The translations under genes and the position numbers were made by a program. Below, one piece after another: positions 41,396-50,798 of a DNA stretch of 57,499 nt (within the stretch, counting starts at the first letter, position 1; each line of letters begins with the position of its first letter). The stretch comes from an uncultured Ruminococcus sp. (GTDB lineage Bacteria > Bacillota > Clostridia > Oscillospirales > Acutalibacteraceae), in contig CATXZD010000016.1 in NCBI GenBank assembly GCA_958403905.1, positions 1 through 57,499 on the forward strand. The letters are read 5' to 3'. The notes beneath the pieces are model-generated. The model saw only the letters and a list, made by a program, of their open reading frames with translations, searched no databases and had not been told where the DNA came from.

Positions 41396-43816
41396 TTATT
41401 CTGCAAGGAGTTTTTGGATTTCGGTTGCATCTATTACACTGACAGAACCGTCACCGTTTACATCAGCGAGCATCATTTGTTCATCATCAAATTCTATTAA
41501 TGAAGCAGCTTGCTTTTGAATCATAGTTGCATCAGCAATTGTAACTGCGCCGTCGCGGTTTACATCGCCAATCTCATATTCCGAGTTCGGTTTATGTTCC
41601 ATTCTCCAAAGCTGTGTGCCATAGAATGGGTTTGCCGTGCCGACTACCCAATAATCAGGTGTGTTTGCAAATATGCGCAAGCCGTGATTGTAGCGATCTC
41701 CAAATCCGTTATTTGTCACAGTTGCAATATCAACACTGCCGTCGTCATTCTGAGTAATCTCATAAAGGTCAAATCCTGCCTTAGAGGTTGCCATATATTT
41801 AAGGGACTTTGAAATAGCTTTAAGGTTTTCCTCTGTTGCATAACTCATAAGCATATCGTAAATCGGCTTTGCGCTTTCGGGCAAATACGCTTCAAGCTTT
41901 TCAAGTGCAGCAAGAATCTTGCTGTAAATGTTAAGAAATTCATCTGTCTTTGTTGTGTTAATCAATGATGAAAGTTTTGTAAGCTCATTATTGATTTCCG
42001 TGAGCTTATCAAGTGTGTTATCTGAAATTGTTTCATCCAAATCACCGTCATTAACAGCCTGTTTAAGTTGAGCAGTCTGAGCTTTTGTAAGCTCAATTTC
42101 AGTCTTTTTGTCCATTGTTTCGGTAGCACGGTCAGATGCATCTTCAACAGCTGTTTTAATTAATTTATCGGTTGAAGAAGATTTAATTTCCGTGCCTTTT
42201 AAAAGTTCAAGAAGAACACGAATATACTCAACCTGACGATTCCACTCTTCCTCTGTCATATTGATAATGTCGCCGTTGGTAAGCTGAGCAATCGGCTCAA
42301 GCAGGGTTGTAGTGTCCATTGTGCTGACATAGAGCTTGCCGTCATACACGGTCATCTGCCATGTATACTGGCTCATATGAGTTTCATAACCTGAACCCAT
42401 ACCTGAAATACCGCCCTGAGGGAATGTTGAGGTCGGGTCACCGACAATCATCTCAATTTCTTCGTCTGCGTCCATACGATAAAGATTAATTGACTGCTCA
42501 AGGTTAGTAGCCTGAGTTGTAAAGTCTTTTCTTAAAACAAATCCCTGTAACGCACTTGAAACGTCGTTATATTCGCCGATATAAAGATAGCCGTCATATA
42601 TTTCAAGAGTGCAGGCACCGCAGCTTACACGCTCTTTGTCAAGACCAAACGGATATTTTGCGCCGTCATTCTTATCGCCTGCAAGCACTGACCATGTCCA
42701 GGAATTTCTGTCGTCTACAGGTCCGTTACATTCACCGCGAACGATTGCAAAAGTTCTTAATGTGCCTGTTTCGGGATTTTTTGTGTCGGCAGTTCCTGTA
42801 CATACAACAACATAAAGCTTATCGTTGTACTCAATTACCTGATAAATACCGCCGCCGCCGTTTACATCTGAACGGTGATAAGCCGGATAATTAAACAAAT
42901 CCTCCATTGTTGCAATTACCTTAAATGAATCCTGACCCTCTGACGGATCTTTTGATGCACAAAGGAATACTCCGTCGGTATCCAGACAGCCTGCAATAAG
43001 ATTATCCTGATATGTGCAGATTGCACGAGTTGAAGTAAACACCTTGTCTTCTACAAGCTTACGATAACCGTCAACATCTACGCAATTATAAATGCAAGTC
43101 ATCTTATCGTTATTTTCAGGGTCAATCTCATAAATACAAGGGAAACCGTTCTGCATTGCAATAGCCCTTGAAATTTCAGCCGGGGTAAGCTTGTTAATAT
43201 CAATAATCATACCGACAAAGTAGAGCTTGCCGTTCATTTCAAGCGCACTGCGGAATGTAGGAATCAGTCCGTTTGTATCACGGGACATAAGAATTTTTGT
43301 TTCTCCCGTTTTTACATTAAATTTAACAAGGATACCGCCTGCATATTTGCCGTCAGGCTCGCCTGTGTACAAATTTCCGTTGTACATTGCGTCCATCATT
43401 GCCTTTGAAACTTCAGGACTCATTCCGCTCATACCGATTCCGAGAATAGAAGAAACGCCGAGTCCGCCGTACATAGTGTTGATATATACCCAGTCGCCGT
43501 GTACTGCTGAAGCATAGCTGTAGGACTGTCCTCTGTCGCCGTTGCCCTCGCTCTCGCCGTTGACATACGGAGCAACACTGCCGTTGCCTATATAATCAAC
43601 AATACCGTCGGGAGTTTCAACCGGTGAATCAGGATGCGAAATCTTTTCAAATGTATAATCTCCGTTTGTGTATGTAATCTTAGGGTTAAGCGCTTCTGAG
43701 GCAAACGCAACAGGAATCGCCTGAATACATACCGCTGAAATCATTGCGACACTTAGAAAGATTGCTGTGATTTTTTGCGTTAAGTGTTTTGAAAAATTGA
43801 ATTTTTTGTCTTTCAA
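41396..43816 (-). CDS. Secreted dockerin-containing protein with propeller-like repeats and helical insert
   Basis: 806 residues. A long signal peptide (1-40) is followed by about 460 residues of short strand-turn repeats of the type NGKLYFVG, DNLIAGCLDTDGVF, NDKLYVVVCTG, DGYLYIGEYN and DGKLYVSTM, as in beta-propellers. A largely helical insert (about 520-672) interrupts them before the last blade (YWVVGTANPFYGTQLW). A type I dockerin closes the protein (748-806, DVNRDGAVTIADAT and DVNGDGSVSVIDAT). No catalytic motif was recognised. The dockerin should anchor it to a cohesin, perhaps one like that of the amylase. It is divergent from an ECF sigma/anti-sigma pair. The ribosome-binding site is AGGAGGT. 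Confidence 0.85.
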   Translation of the reverse strand: MKDKKFNFSKHLTQKITAIFLSVAMISAVCIQAIPVAFASEALNPKITYTNGDYTFEKISHPDSPVETPDGIVDYIGNGSVAPYVNGESEGNGDRGQSYSYASAVHGDWVYINTMYGGLGVSSILGIGMSGMSPEVSKAMMDAMYNGNLYTGEPDGKYAGGILVKFNVKTGETKILMSRDTNGLIPTFRSALEMNGKLYFVGMIIDINKLTPAEISRAIAMQNGFPCIYEIDPENNDKMTCIYNCVDVDGYRKLVEDKVFTSTRAICTYQDNLIAGCLDTDGVFLCASKDPSEGQDSFKVIATMEDLFNYPAYHRSDVNGGGGIYQVIEYNDKLYVVVCTGTADTKNPETGTLRTFAIVRGECNGPVDDRNSWTWSVLAGDKNDGAKYPFGLDKERVSCGACTLEIYDGYLYIGEYNDVSSALQGFVLRKDFTTQATNLEQSINLYRMDADEEIEMIVGDPTSTFPQGGISGMGSGYETHMSQYTWQMTVYDGKLYVSTMDTTTLLEPIAQLTNGDIINMTEEEWNRQVEYIRVLLELLKGTEIKSSSTDKLIKTAVEDASDRATETMDKKTEIELTKAQTAQLKQAVNDGDLDETISDNTLDKLTEINNELTKLSSLINTTKTDEFLNIYSKILAALEKLEAYLPESAKPIYDMLMSYATEENLKAISKSLKYMATSKAGFDLYEITQNDDGSVDIATVTNNGFGDRYNHGLRIFANTPDYWVVGTANPFYGTQLWRMEHKPNSEYEIGDVNRDGAVTIADATMIQKQAASLIEFDDEQMMLADVNGDGSVSVIDATEIQKLLAE

Positions 43817-44027
43817 AATAATACCTCCTATGTGGTTGTTATTAATGAGCCTTTATTATATCATATAATTATTAAATAATCATTAAATATTTTAAAAGTT
43901 TCATTTTGTGAAAAAACTTCATCTAACGAAAAATCTGCTCAGGCAATTTATATAGTATTAATATGAATTAAAAATTCTGCGACTTTTTGCTGATTTGAAA
44001 AGTGTTATGTACAAAGGAGGTTTGATG

Positions 44028-44525
44028 ATGAATGATTTAATCAGCGCTGATGATTTCGTTACCAAAGCTGTAAATGAATATTCCGACACTATTTACAGAG
44101 TTGCCCTGAACATAACCAAAAACAAAGATGACGCATTTGACGTTTGTCAGGAGGTTTTTGTAAGGCTTATTAAAAATAAAAAAAAGATAAGGAATGATGA
44201 CCATCTCAAGGCTTGGCTTCTGCGAGCCGCCGTAAACTGCGCAAAAAGCTGTAAGACTACGGCTTATGCCCGTTACTGCGTTCCGCTTGACAGTATTTCC
44301 GAGCAGAGTGTGTCGGACAGGACTGATGACAAAACGTTGTTTGAGAATGTTATGTCACTGCCGCCCAAGTACAGCGTTACTATTTATCTTTTCTATTACG
44401 AGGATATGAAAATATCAGAAATTGCAAAAATCCTTGACATAACGCAGTCTGCGGTGAAGTCAAGGCTTGTCAGAGGCAGAAAAGCACTTAAAGAAATTAT
44501 CGAAAAGGAGCAGAGCTATGATTGA
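44028..44525 (+). CDS. ECF-type RNA polymerase sigma factor
   Basis: 165 residues with sigma region 2 (YRVALNITKNKDDAFDVCQEVFVRL ... KAWLLRAAVNCAK) and region 4 (LPPKYSVTIYLFYYEDMKISEIAKIL ... QSAVKSRLVRGRKAL). AAAGGAGG at 44013-44020 selects the ATG at 44028. It overlaps the anti-sigma gene by 8 bases. It lies divergent to the dockerin gene across about 210 bp, so that gene is a plausible target. Confidence 0.92.
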   Translation: MNDLISADDFVTKAVNEYSDTIYRVALNITKNKDDAFDVCQEVFVRLIKNKKKIRNDDHLKAWLLRAAVNCAKSCKTTAYARYCVPLDSISEQSVSDRTDDKTLFENVMSLPPKYSVTIYLFYYEDMKISEIAKILDITQSAVKSRLVRGRKALKEIIEKEQSYD

Positions 44526-45669
44526 TAACAAAGATTTTGACAGAGAAACATATAAATCCGAAGCAGAAAATGTAAAATTAAGCGGAAATCAGAAAGAAAT
44601 TCTGCTTAACAAAATGCGTGAGGCTGACAGGCAGTTTGAAAGATACGACCATAAGCCTGAGAAAAATAAAATTTTTAACACAACGTGGACAAGAGCCGTT
44701 GCCGCTTCACTTGCGGTTGTGCTTGTAGGCACGGCGTGTTATATGGGCTTTTCAAATTATGAAAAAGCAGCTGAACGCAATGTTGCAACATCTAATTCTG
44801 AAGGCAAAAAAACAAACGGCAACATATTTTCCATTACGGCTGATGCGGCTGAAATTGAGAACAAGTCATTAATCGGTATTTTCACCGGGGTAAGCGGCGC
44901 TCAGTTCCTTATGAAGGACTTTGAAAATGAAGATTCCTTTTACCGCAATAAACAAGGTAAGGTAGATTATTTTAACGATTTTGAGCTGGCGGAGCTTAAC
45001 ATAAAGGGCAGTAATATACAAAGCGTTGAGTTCAGGCTGAACCACAAAAGCGTGTATTTTGTTATTTCTCCTGACATTTTCGCGGATTCGGAAGATGAAG
45101 AAATCGGCAATGAAACTAATAAGATATACGAAAGCGGATATTTTGAGCGAAAGAATATAGCAGAAACGGGTGATTTTTCCGATTATGACAGCCTTGAAAA
45201 TTCACAGTACACCAAAGCGGAATTTAAGGAACACGCTGACGGTTTGTATGGTGAATTCTGCGACGGATTTACTTATACTCTGAAAAATCCGACAGATAAG
45301 GAGAAAATTATTAATATCGGTCAGGCAATTAGCCTTGTTGTTGAAACAGACAGAACTGACAGCGAGATTGACAGCCTTATGAATGAATATTGCGTTTTAA
45401 ACGATGAACTGCTTGCGTTAAGAGCCGAAAACCGCAGTGCCAACGGAGAATTTGGAACGGTATCCGATGAAGAAAACGAGATTGAGAGAAAAATGGAAAA
45501 ACTGAATAATCAGATGGTGAAAAAGACGACAGACGGCGCAGTGATTGATGTAACCGTAAAATTCACCGACGGCAGTACGCAAACTCAAAAAATCAATATC
45601 GGATATTACGAAAGCGAGGAGGACGGTGTGTATTATTCTCCAAGCGTCACCTTCAGCTATGCCGATTAA
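44518..45669 (+). CDS. Membrane-bound anti-sigma factor
   Basis: 383 residues: a cytoplasmic N-terminal part (1-57) able to hold the sigma factor, one membrane helix (about 58-77) and an outside domain of about 300 residues without a recognised fold. The ATG at 44518, with AAGGAG upstream, overlaps the sigma gene's stop region, as is usual for sigma/anti-sigma pairs. The large outside part suggests sensing of an extracellular or envelope signal. Identification as anti-sigma rests on topology and context. Confidence 0.75.
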   Translation: MIDNKDFDRETYKSEAENVKLSGNQKEILLNKMREADRQFERYDHKPEKNKIFNTTWTRAVAASLAVVLVGTACYMGFSNYEKAAERNVATSNSEGKKTNGNIFSITADAAEIENKSLIGIFTGVSGAQFLMKDFENEDSFYRNKQGKVDYFNDFELAELNIKGSNIQSVEFRLNHKSVYFVISPDIFADSEDEEIGNETNKIYESGYFERKNIAETGDFSDYDSLENSQYTKAEFKEHADGLYGEFCDGFTYTLKNPTDKEKIINIGQAISLVVETDRTDSEIDSLMNEYCVLNDELLALRAENRSANGEFGTVSDEENEIERKMEKLNNQMVKKTTDGAVIDVTVKFTDGSTQTQKINIGYYESEEDGVYYSPSVTFSYAD

Positions 45670-45719
45670 TGCTTGAAAACAAACAATTACTATGGTAAAA
45701 TGAACGCAAAACGATAATT

Positions 45720-46140
45720 TAGTCGAGTGCCTCGACACGCAAATCGAGCGAAAAAATCGGTTATTTAGGTAAAAACGGTTGCCCGAATTATAGATTGATA
45801 TATAGGCAAAGTTTAGGGACGTCAAGGAAATTCCCCTGATAGGGGAAATGTCGCAAAGCGACAAAAGGGTTGCCGTTTTCGCAGAAAAGCCGTCCCCTAC
45901 GGCGATATAGGAAACGTTTGGTTTCAGCCGTAGGGACACGGCGCGCCGTGTCCGTAGTGGCAATCAAACTTCACCTATTAAATTGTAATTATAGAGGAAA
46001 ATAAACATTTCCGTAGGGGACGGGTTCCTACACGTCCCTTTCACAAAAAATTGCAATGCAATTTTTTGTGCGGACACGGCTGATGTGTCCCTACGTCAAC
46101 GTTGCTATAATTACAACGCTAAATTATCATTTATCTTACA
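45720..46140 (+). repeat. Full-length composite repeat upstream of the Crp/Fnr gene
   Basis: Order: GTCGAGTGCCTCGACACGC block (45722), GAATTATAGATTGATATATA, a GGGACG...CCGTCCCCTACGG arch that carries an extra insert with TTCCCC...GGGGAA and GTCGCAAAGCGAC hairpins (45813-45902), GTAGGG hairpin (45930-45957), GTAGGGGACGGG...ACGTCCC arch (46014-46039), AAAAAATTGCAATGCAATTT (46046-46065), a GGACAC...GTGTCC hairpin ending CCCTACG (46072-46094), and GTCAACGTTGCTATAATTA. The same order is found in the hydG-hydF island. No gene is seen in 45670-46175. Confidence 0.85.
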
Positions 46141-46175
46141 AACTAATTATCTGATTATGAAAACGGGGTGAGGTT

Positions 46176-46826
46176 TTGCAGGACGTTAATGTACCGCATT
46201 CGGCAACGGAAGCCAAAAAGGATATGCAAGAGCTTTTTGAGCTGTCGGGTGTAGCCCGCAGTTTTGCAAAAGGCGAGATAATCTACCGTCAGGGGGATTT
46301 GGCGACTACTTTTTGCTATCTTAAAAGGGGCAGAGTAAGCGTTTTTATGACGTCAATTGACGGAATGGAAAAAACGCTGAACACCGCGTCAAAGGGAGAA
46401 CTGCTCGGCGAGGGTGCGTTTTTTGATAAAAAGCCGAGGGTAAGCTCGGCACGGGCAGTCACTAACTGCGAGGTTGTTATGATTGACAAGCAGACGCTCA
46501 CAAAGCTTTTTACAAACCACCCCAAGCTTGCGTTTGAACTGCTTGAAATTCTGTCAAACAGAATCAGACTGCTTTCATCTCAGCTTGACTCAATGACGTT
46601 TTTGCAGGCTGACGCACGAATTGCACGTCTGATTTTGCAAAGCGAAAACAACGGACGTGTAAGCCTTACGCACGAGGAAATAGCCGCCGCAGTCGGTGTG
46701 TCGAGGGTGACGGTGAGCAAAACGCTCGGAAAGTTTGCGGCAAACGGATATGTTTCAACGGCGTACAGAAAAATAGTAATTAAAAACCGTGACAGACTTG
46801 AAGAAATGGGAACGATTGACAATTAA
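46176..46826 (+). CDS. Crp/Fnr-family transcriptional regulator
   Basis: 216 residues: an N-terminal cyclic-nucleotide-binding-type beta barrel (GEIIYRQGDLATTFCYLKRG, GELLGEGAFFDKKPR) and a C-terminal winged helix (LTHEEIAAAVGVSRVTVSKTL). No FNR-type N-terminal cysteine cluster is present, so oxygen sensing by iron-sulfur cluster is not indicated. The start is taken at TTG 46176 behind GGGGTGAGG; an ATG at 46224 is the alternative. It stands between two repeat islands and has its own terminator. Confidence 0.9.
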   Translation: MQDVNVPHSATEAKKDMQELFELSGVARSFAKGEIIYRQGDLATTFCYLKRGRVSVFMTSIDGMEKTLNTASKGELLGEGAFFDKKPRVSSARAVTNCEVVMIDKQTLTKLFTNHPKLAFELLEILSNRIRLLSSQLDSMTFLQADARIARLILQSENNGRVSLTHEEIAAAVGVSRVTVSKTLGKFAANGYVSTAYRKIVIKNRDRLEEMGTIDN

Positions 46827-46852
46827 CAAATAACAATTTACAATTAAATTCG

Positions 46853-46892
46853 GGCAGACGGCATTTTAATATTTTGCTGTCTGCCTGTTTTA
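46853..46892 (+). terminator. Intrinsic terminator after the Crp/Fnr gene
   Basis: GGCAGAC (46854-46860) pairs with GTCTGCC (46880-46886); inner GGCA/TGCT pairs extend it, and TGTTTTATTTT follows. Confidence 0.75.
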
Positions 46893-47033
46893 TTTTAATA
46901 AAGTCACTTTATAGTCATCTTGGGTGTGTAATATTAGCTTGAAAGCTCGTGAGGAATGTCCGGAAAGTCCTGACGTACTTTAATAAGCAAATAGAATACA
47001 GTTGTTTATTTAAGTGAGGTAAAACGAAAATTT

Positions 47034-47260
47034 AGTCGAGTGTCTCGACACGCAAATCGAGCGAAAAAATCGGTTGTTTAGGTAAAAACGGTTGCCCGAA
47101 TTATAGATTGATATATAGGCAACGTTCAGGGATGTCAGAGATGCCGTCCCCTACGGCGATACAGGAAACGTTTGGTTTCAGTCGTAGGGACACGGCTGAT
47201 GTGTCCCTACGTCAACGTTGCTATAATTATAACGCTAAATTATCGTTTATATTACAAAAT
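47034..47260 (+). repeat. Shortened copy of the composite repeat upstream of the ABC exporter
   Basis: Collinear with 45720-46140: GTCGAGTGTCTCGACACGC, GAATTATAGATTGATATATA, a simple GGGATG...CCGTCCCCTACGG arch, GTAGGGACAC-GGCTGAT-GTGTCCCTAC (47184-47210) and GTCAACGTTGCTATAATTAT. The segment between the two hairpins of the longer copy, and its extra hairpin insert, are absent. The other part of 46893-47033 has no recognisable gene. Confidence 0.85.
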
Positions 47261-47281
47261 ACAAAAATTTCGGAGGTAATT

Positions 47282-47953
47282 ATGGAAATTTTAAGAGTTG
47301 AAAACCTTGTAAAAACCTATGGCGAGGGCGAAAACAAAGTCAACGCGGTTGACGATATTTCGCTTTCTGTTGAAAAAGGCGAGTTCGTCGCAATTGTCGG
47401 CGCAAGCGGAAGCGGAAAGTCAACGCTTCTGCACCTTATCGGCGGAGTTGACCGCCCGACAAGCGGCAAAATATTTATTGACGGCAACGACATTACTAAA
47501 ATGAACAGCGATACGCTGGCGATATTCCGCAGACGTCAAATCGGAATTGTATATCAGTTTTATAACCTGATTCCTATTCTTACCGTGGAGGAAAATATCA
47601 CACTGCCGTGCGACCTTGACAAAAGTCCTGTTGATAAAAATCAGCTTAACGATATTCTCGACACATTCGGCTTGCGTGCAAGAAGAAAACACCTGCCCAA
47701 TGAGCTTTCTGGCGGTCAGCAGCAGAGAACGTCAATTGCACGTGCGCTTATTTCAAATCCTGCGCTTGTGCTTGCCGACGAGCCGACTGGCAACCTCGAC
47801 ACCAAGGCGAGTGAGGACATTATGAATCTGCTGAAAATTTCAAACCGAACTTACAATCAGACAATCATAATGATTACCCACGATTTAGAGCTTGCAAAGC
47901 AGGCTGACAGGATAATCACCATAAGCGACGGTAAAGTTGTTGAGGAGGGTTAA
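47282..47953 (+). CDS. ABC transporter ATP-binding protein (MacB/BceA type)
   Basis: About 223 residues. Walker A GASGSGKST, signature LSGGQQQR, Walker B LVLADEPTGNLD, H-loop ITHD. The frame is open 58 codons further into the repeat, but GGAGGTAATT immediately before the ATG at 47282 and the MEILRVENLVKTYG start fit the family. It pairs with the FtsX-type permease directly downstream; together they form a mechanotransmission-type exporter. Confidence 0.94.
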   Translation: MEILRVENLVKTYGEGENKVNAVDDISLSVEKGEFVAIVGASGSGKSTLLHLIGGVDRPTSGKIFIDGNDITKMNSDTLAIFRRRQIGIVYQFYNLIPILTVEENITLPCDLDKSPVDKNQLNDILDTFGLRARRKHLPNELSGGQQQRTSIARALISNPALVLADEPTGNLDTKASEDIMNLLKISNRTYNQTIIMITHDLELAKQADRIITISDGKVVEEG

Positions 47954-47955
47954 AG

Positions 47956-50664
47956 GTGAACACACTCAGTAAACTCACGGTTAAAAACCTTAAACTCAAT
48001 AAAAGCCGAACAATTGTTACAATTATCGGCATACTGCTTTCGACTGCGCTGATTACCGTTGTTGCGGGAATTGCCGCAAGCGGTCAGCAGACTATGATTA
48101 ATTCTCGGATTAACTTTAAGGGCGATTTTGATTTATTCATTTCGGGCAATGCAACGGGTGAAGACGTTAAGGAAATCAAAGCCAACAGAAATGTTGAAGA
48201 TGTGTATATCAATGATTACGGCGATTTTGTCAGAATACCAAATTATAAAAACGACAAAAGACCTTACGCTTATCTTCAGACCCTTACTCCCAAAGCGTTT
48301 ACCGACTGTTTTAATCTTCCGCTTAAAGACGGCAGATACCCCGAAAACAGCTCTGAAATTGTGCTTGCACCGGGTTTTATAAACAACTCTGCAAAAGAGT
48401 ATAAGGTTGGTGATACAATCACGCTTGAAAAGGGAGTGCGTAAAGCCTCCGACGGCAGAGTGATTCCGAATACAAACCCTTACGGTCAGATGCTTATTCC
48501 TGACGGCGAAGATGAATTCGGAGAAAGCTCATATATAGTAGAAGAAGTTGACGAGCGTTTTGAGGTTGAAGAAAACAAAACCTACAAAATTGTCGGTATA
48601 CTTGACGAATACTATACAAGTTATTTTGAGCCTTCGGGCGGCAATACGTATTTTCCGTTTTTTACTGTCTCTGAGTCGGATGATATTTCAAAGGAAGGCT
48701 GGTTGTTTGTAAAATACACCGATGAGGGTGAAAAAAATTATATTAAGACAACCTCGCAGATTACCGGAGTTTCCGAGGAGCATTTAAGGGACTATCTGGC
48801 AAATGCCTACAGTCTTGAACCCGGCGAAACAAAATACGATTACTTTGATGTTCAGACTACGCTGCTTTCATACAAGGGCTATGCGTTAAATGACAACACT
48901 TTGCAAATGCTTTTCACGCTTGCTGCTATTATCATTTTAATAGTAATTGTTGCAAGTGTTTTTGTAATTCGCAACAGCTTTGCAATTTCAATTACTGAAA
49001 AAACTAGGCTTTACGGAATGTTGTCGTCAGTCGGAGCAACATCACGTCAGATACGTCACAACGTGTTGTTTGAGGGATTTGTGCTTGCACTAATCGGCAT
49101 ACCGCTTGGTATTTTGCTCGGCGTGGGCGTAGTTGCAATCCTCATTCAGATTTTAAATATATTGCTTGAGGACGCGCTTAAGGGCACTTCGTTTGTGTAC
49201 AGTATTCCGATACTTGCAATTGTTCTTGCAGTTGTGATGTCGCTTTTAACTATTATTTTCTCAACTCTCGGCAGTGCGTTCAGAGCCTCAAGGGTTGCGC
49301 CGATTGACGCTGTAAGAGGCAACAACGACATCAAAATCAAGAAAAAGCAGAAAGCATATAAATGTCCGAAATTTATCAACAAGCTGTATGGAACGGGCGG
49401 TGAAATCGCCTACAAAAACCTCAAGAGGAGTAAGAAAAAGTACCGCACAACGGTAATTTCAATTGTTGTCAGCGTTGCCGTTTTCATAGCTGTTTCAAGC
49501 TTTATTCAATACGGAACGGAGTACAGCGCAAAATACTACCACGAGATAGACTATAATTTAAGGGTATACAGATATGATGCTTACAATAATATTGACGAAA
49601 TGACAGCCGACTTCCAAAAAATTTCACAGCTTGACGGAGTAACAAACGGTAGTCTTAATTTAATTGCAAGCTCTTATATTGCAGATTTTGATAAGACGGA
49701 CGCTGTTTTTTCTGATGATGCAAAGTATTACAATGTTGCTTCTGAAGAAAGTGACGATAATTATTATATTGAACTTTTTGCCTTTGATGACGCAACCTAC
49801 AGGCAAAAGTTAAAAGAGCTGGGACTTGATTATGACAAGGTTAAGGATAAGGCTATTCTGTTAAACAGCTTTGTATATTTTGACGAAGAGAATAAAAAAC
49901 CGCAGAAGTGCGAGCTGTTTGAAGCAGATAAGGTGAAATCTCTGATAATCAGACCGTCAATTGACCCGTCGCTTGAAGAATATTACAATAAATATGATGT
50001 TGAAATTGCAAAGGTGTATAATTCCACTCCCGAAGCGCTGAAATATCTTTCCACGTCCGAGGGCAATGTGGCTTTGATTGTAAGTTCTGATTTTCTGAAA
50101 AGCAAAAATTACGGTATAGATTACATTAACTCGGAAATTCACGTAAACGCTGAAAACGCAGACGAGCTTGAAGAAACTATTGACAAGCTTGACGGAGGTC
50201 AGACCTTTGCGGTGCATAATATAGAGAAAGCAGCAAATGTGTACAACGCAATAACGCTTGTAATCTGCATTTTTGCCTACGGTTTTATAATTGTTATTTC
50301 GCTTATCGGCGTGACAAATATCTTTAATACAATTACAACCAATATGCGACTGAGGAGCAAGGAGTTTGCTATGCTTAAGTCAATCGGAATGACAAAGCGT
50401 GAATTTAACCGAATGATTCGCCTTGAAAGCCTGTTCTACGGCGTTAAGTCGCTCTTAATAGGAATACCTCTCGGACTGCTTGCGGGGCTGGGAATCTTTA
50501 AGGCATTTTCAATGAACCTTGCAACTGACTTTGTTGTGCCTTACTCGGCTATTATAATCAGTATTGTGTTTGTGTTTGCGGTTGTGTGGATGATAATGAA
50601 ATTCTCAATTTCAAAGGTGCAGAAGCAGAATATAATTGAAACAATCCGAAATGATAATATTTAA
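47956..50664 (+). CDS. FtsX-like ABC transporter permease
   Basis: 902 residues: an N-terminal helix, a large extracytoplasmic domain (about 50-300), a three-helix FtsX block (about 310-460), a fourth helix, a second large outside domain and a C-terminal FtsX block (MRLRSKEFAMLKSIGMTKREF). The start is GTG with GAGGAGGG upstream. Such permeases with a dedicated two-component system commonly export or sense peptide antibiotics or lipoproteins; the substrate is unknown. Confidence 0.92.
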   Translation: MNTLSKLTVKNLKLNKSRTIVTIIGILLSTALITVVAGIAASGQQTMINSRINFKGDFDLFISGNATGEDVKEIKANRNVEDVYINDYGDFVRIPNYKNDKRPYAYLQTLTPKAFTDCFNLPLKDGRYPENSSEIVLAPGFINNSAKEYKVGDTITLEKGVRKASDGRVIPNTNPYGQMLIPDGEDEFGESSYIVEEVDERFEVEENKTYKIVGILDEYYTSYFEPSGGNTYFPFFTVSESDDISKEGWLFVKYTDEGEKNYIKTTSQITGVSEEHLRDYLANAYSLEPGETKYDYFDVQTTLLSYKGYALNDNTLQMLFTLAAIIILIVIVASVFVIRNSFAISITEKTRLYGMLSSVGATSRQIRHNVLFEGFVLALIGIPLGILLGVGVVAILIQILNILLEDALKGTSFVYSIPILAIVLAVVMSLLTIIFSTLGSAFRASRVAPIDAVRGNNDIKIKKKQKAYKCPKFINKLYGTGGEIAYKNLKRSKKKYRTTVISIVVSVAVFIAVSSFIQYGTEYSAKYYHEIDYNLRVYRYDAYNNIDEMTADFQKISQLDGVTNGSLNLIASSYIADFDKTDAVFSDDAKYYNVASEESDDNYYIELFAFDDATYRQKLKELGLDYDKVKDKAILLNSFVYFDEENKKPQKCELFEADKVKSLIIRPSIDPSLEEYYNKYDVEIAKVYNSTPEALKYLSTSEGNVALIVSSDFLKSKNYGIDYINSEIHVNAENADELEETIDKLDGGQTFAVHNIEKAANVYNAITLVICIFAYGFIIVISLIGVTNIFNTITTNMRLRSKEFAMLKSIGMTKREFNRMIRLESLFYGVKSLLIGIPLGLLAGLGIFKAFSMNLATDFVVPYSAIIISIVFVFAVVWMIMKFSISKVQKQNIIETIRNDNI

Positions 50665-50679
50665 TCAGTGCTGTATTGG

Positions 50680-50708
50680 TTGACATATAAGGTGTTTTGT
50701 CGGATAAT
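50680..50708 (+). promoter_or_regulatory. Promoter of the two-component system
   Basis: TTGACA (50680-50685), 17-bp spacer, GATAAT (50703-50708). Confidence 0.8.
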
Positions 50709-50731
50709 ATAAAAAACGTTTGATTTACAGT

Positions 50732-50759
50732 CGTAGGGACACATCAGCTGTCCCTACGA
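50732..50759 (+). repeat. GTAGGG hairpin in the leader of the response-regulator gene
   Basis: GTAGGGACA - CATCAGC - TGTCCCTAC: a solitary 9-bp stem between the promoter at 50680 and the response-regulator start, so it will be transcribed as part of the 5' leader. Confidence 0.85.
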
Positions 50760-50798
50760 TTTGTGTGCAATTATGAAAGCAAATTCAGGAACAAAACT

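Noticed and set aside
42556..42894. Plus-strand ORF inside the dockerin gene rich in Arg and Cys
   Set aside because: Shadow frame of the real minus-strand gene; no ribosome-binding site and no family resemblance.
46920..46985. GTGAGGAATGTCCGG resembling the conserved GAGGAAAGTCCGG of RNase P RNA
   Set aside because: The remaining conserved RNase P segments are absent and only about 100 bp of unique sequence exists before a dispersed repeat.
47108..47281. 58-codon upstream extension of the ABC ATPase gene
   Set aside because: It is translated repeat DNA; the ribosome-binding site GGAGGTAATT marks the ATG at 47282.
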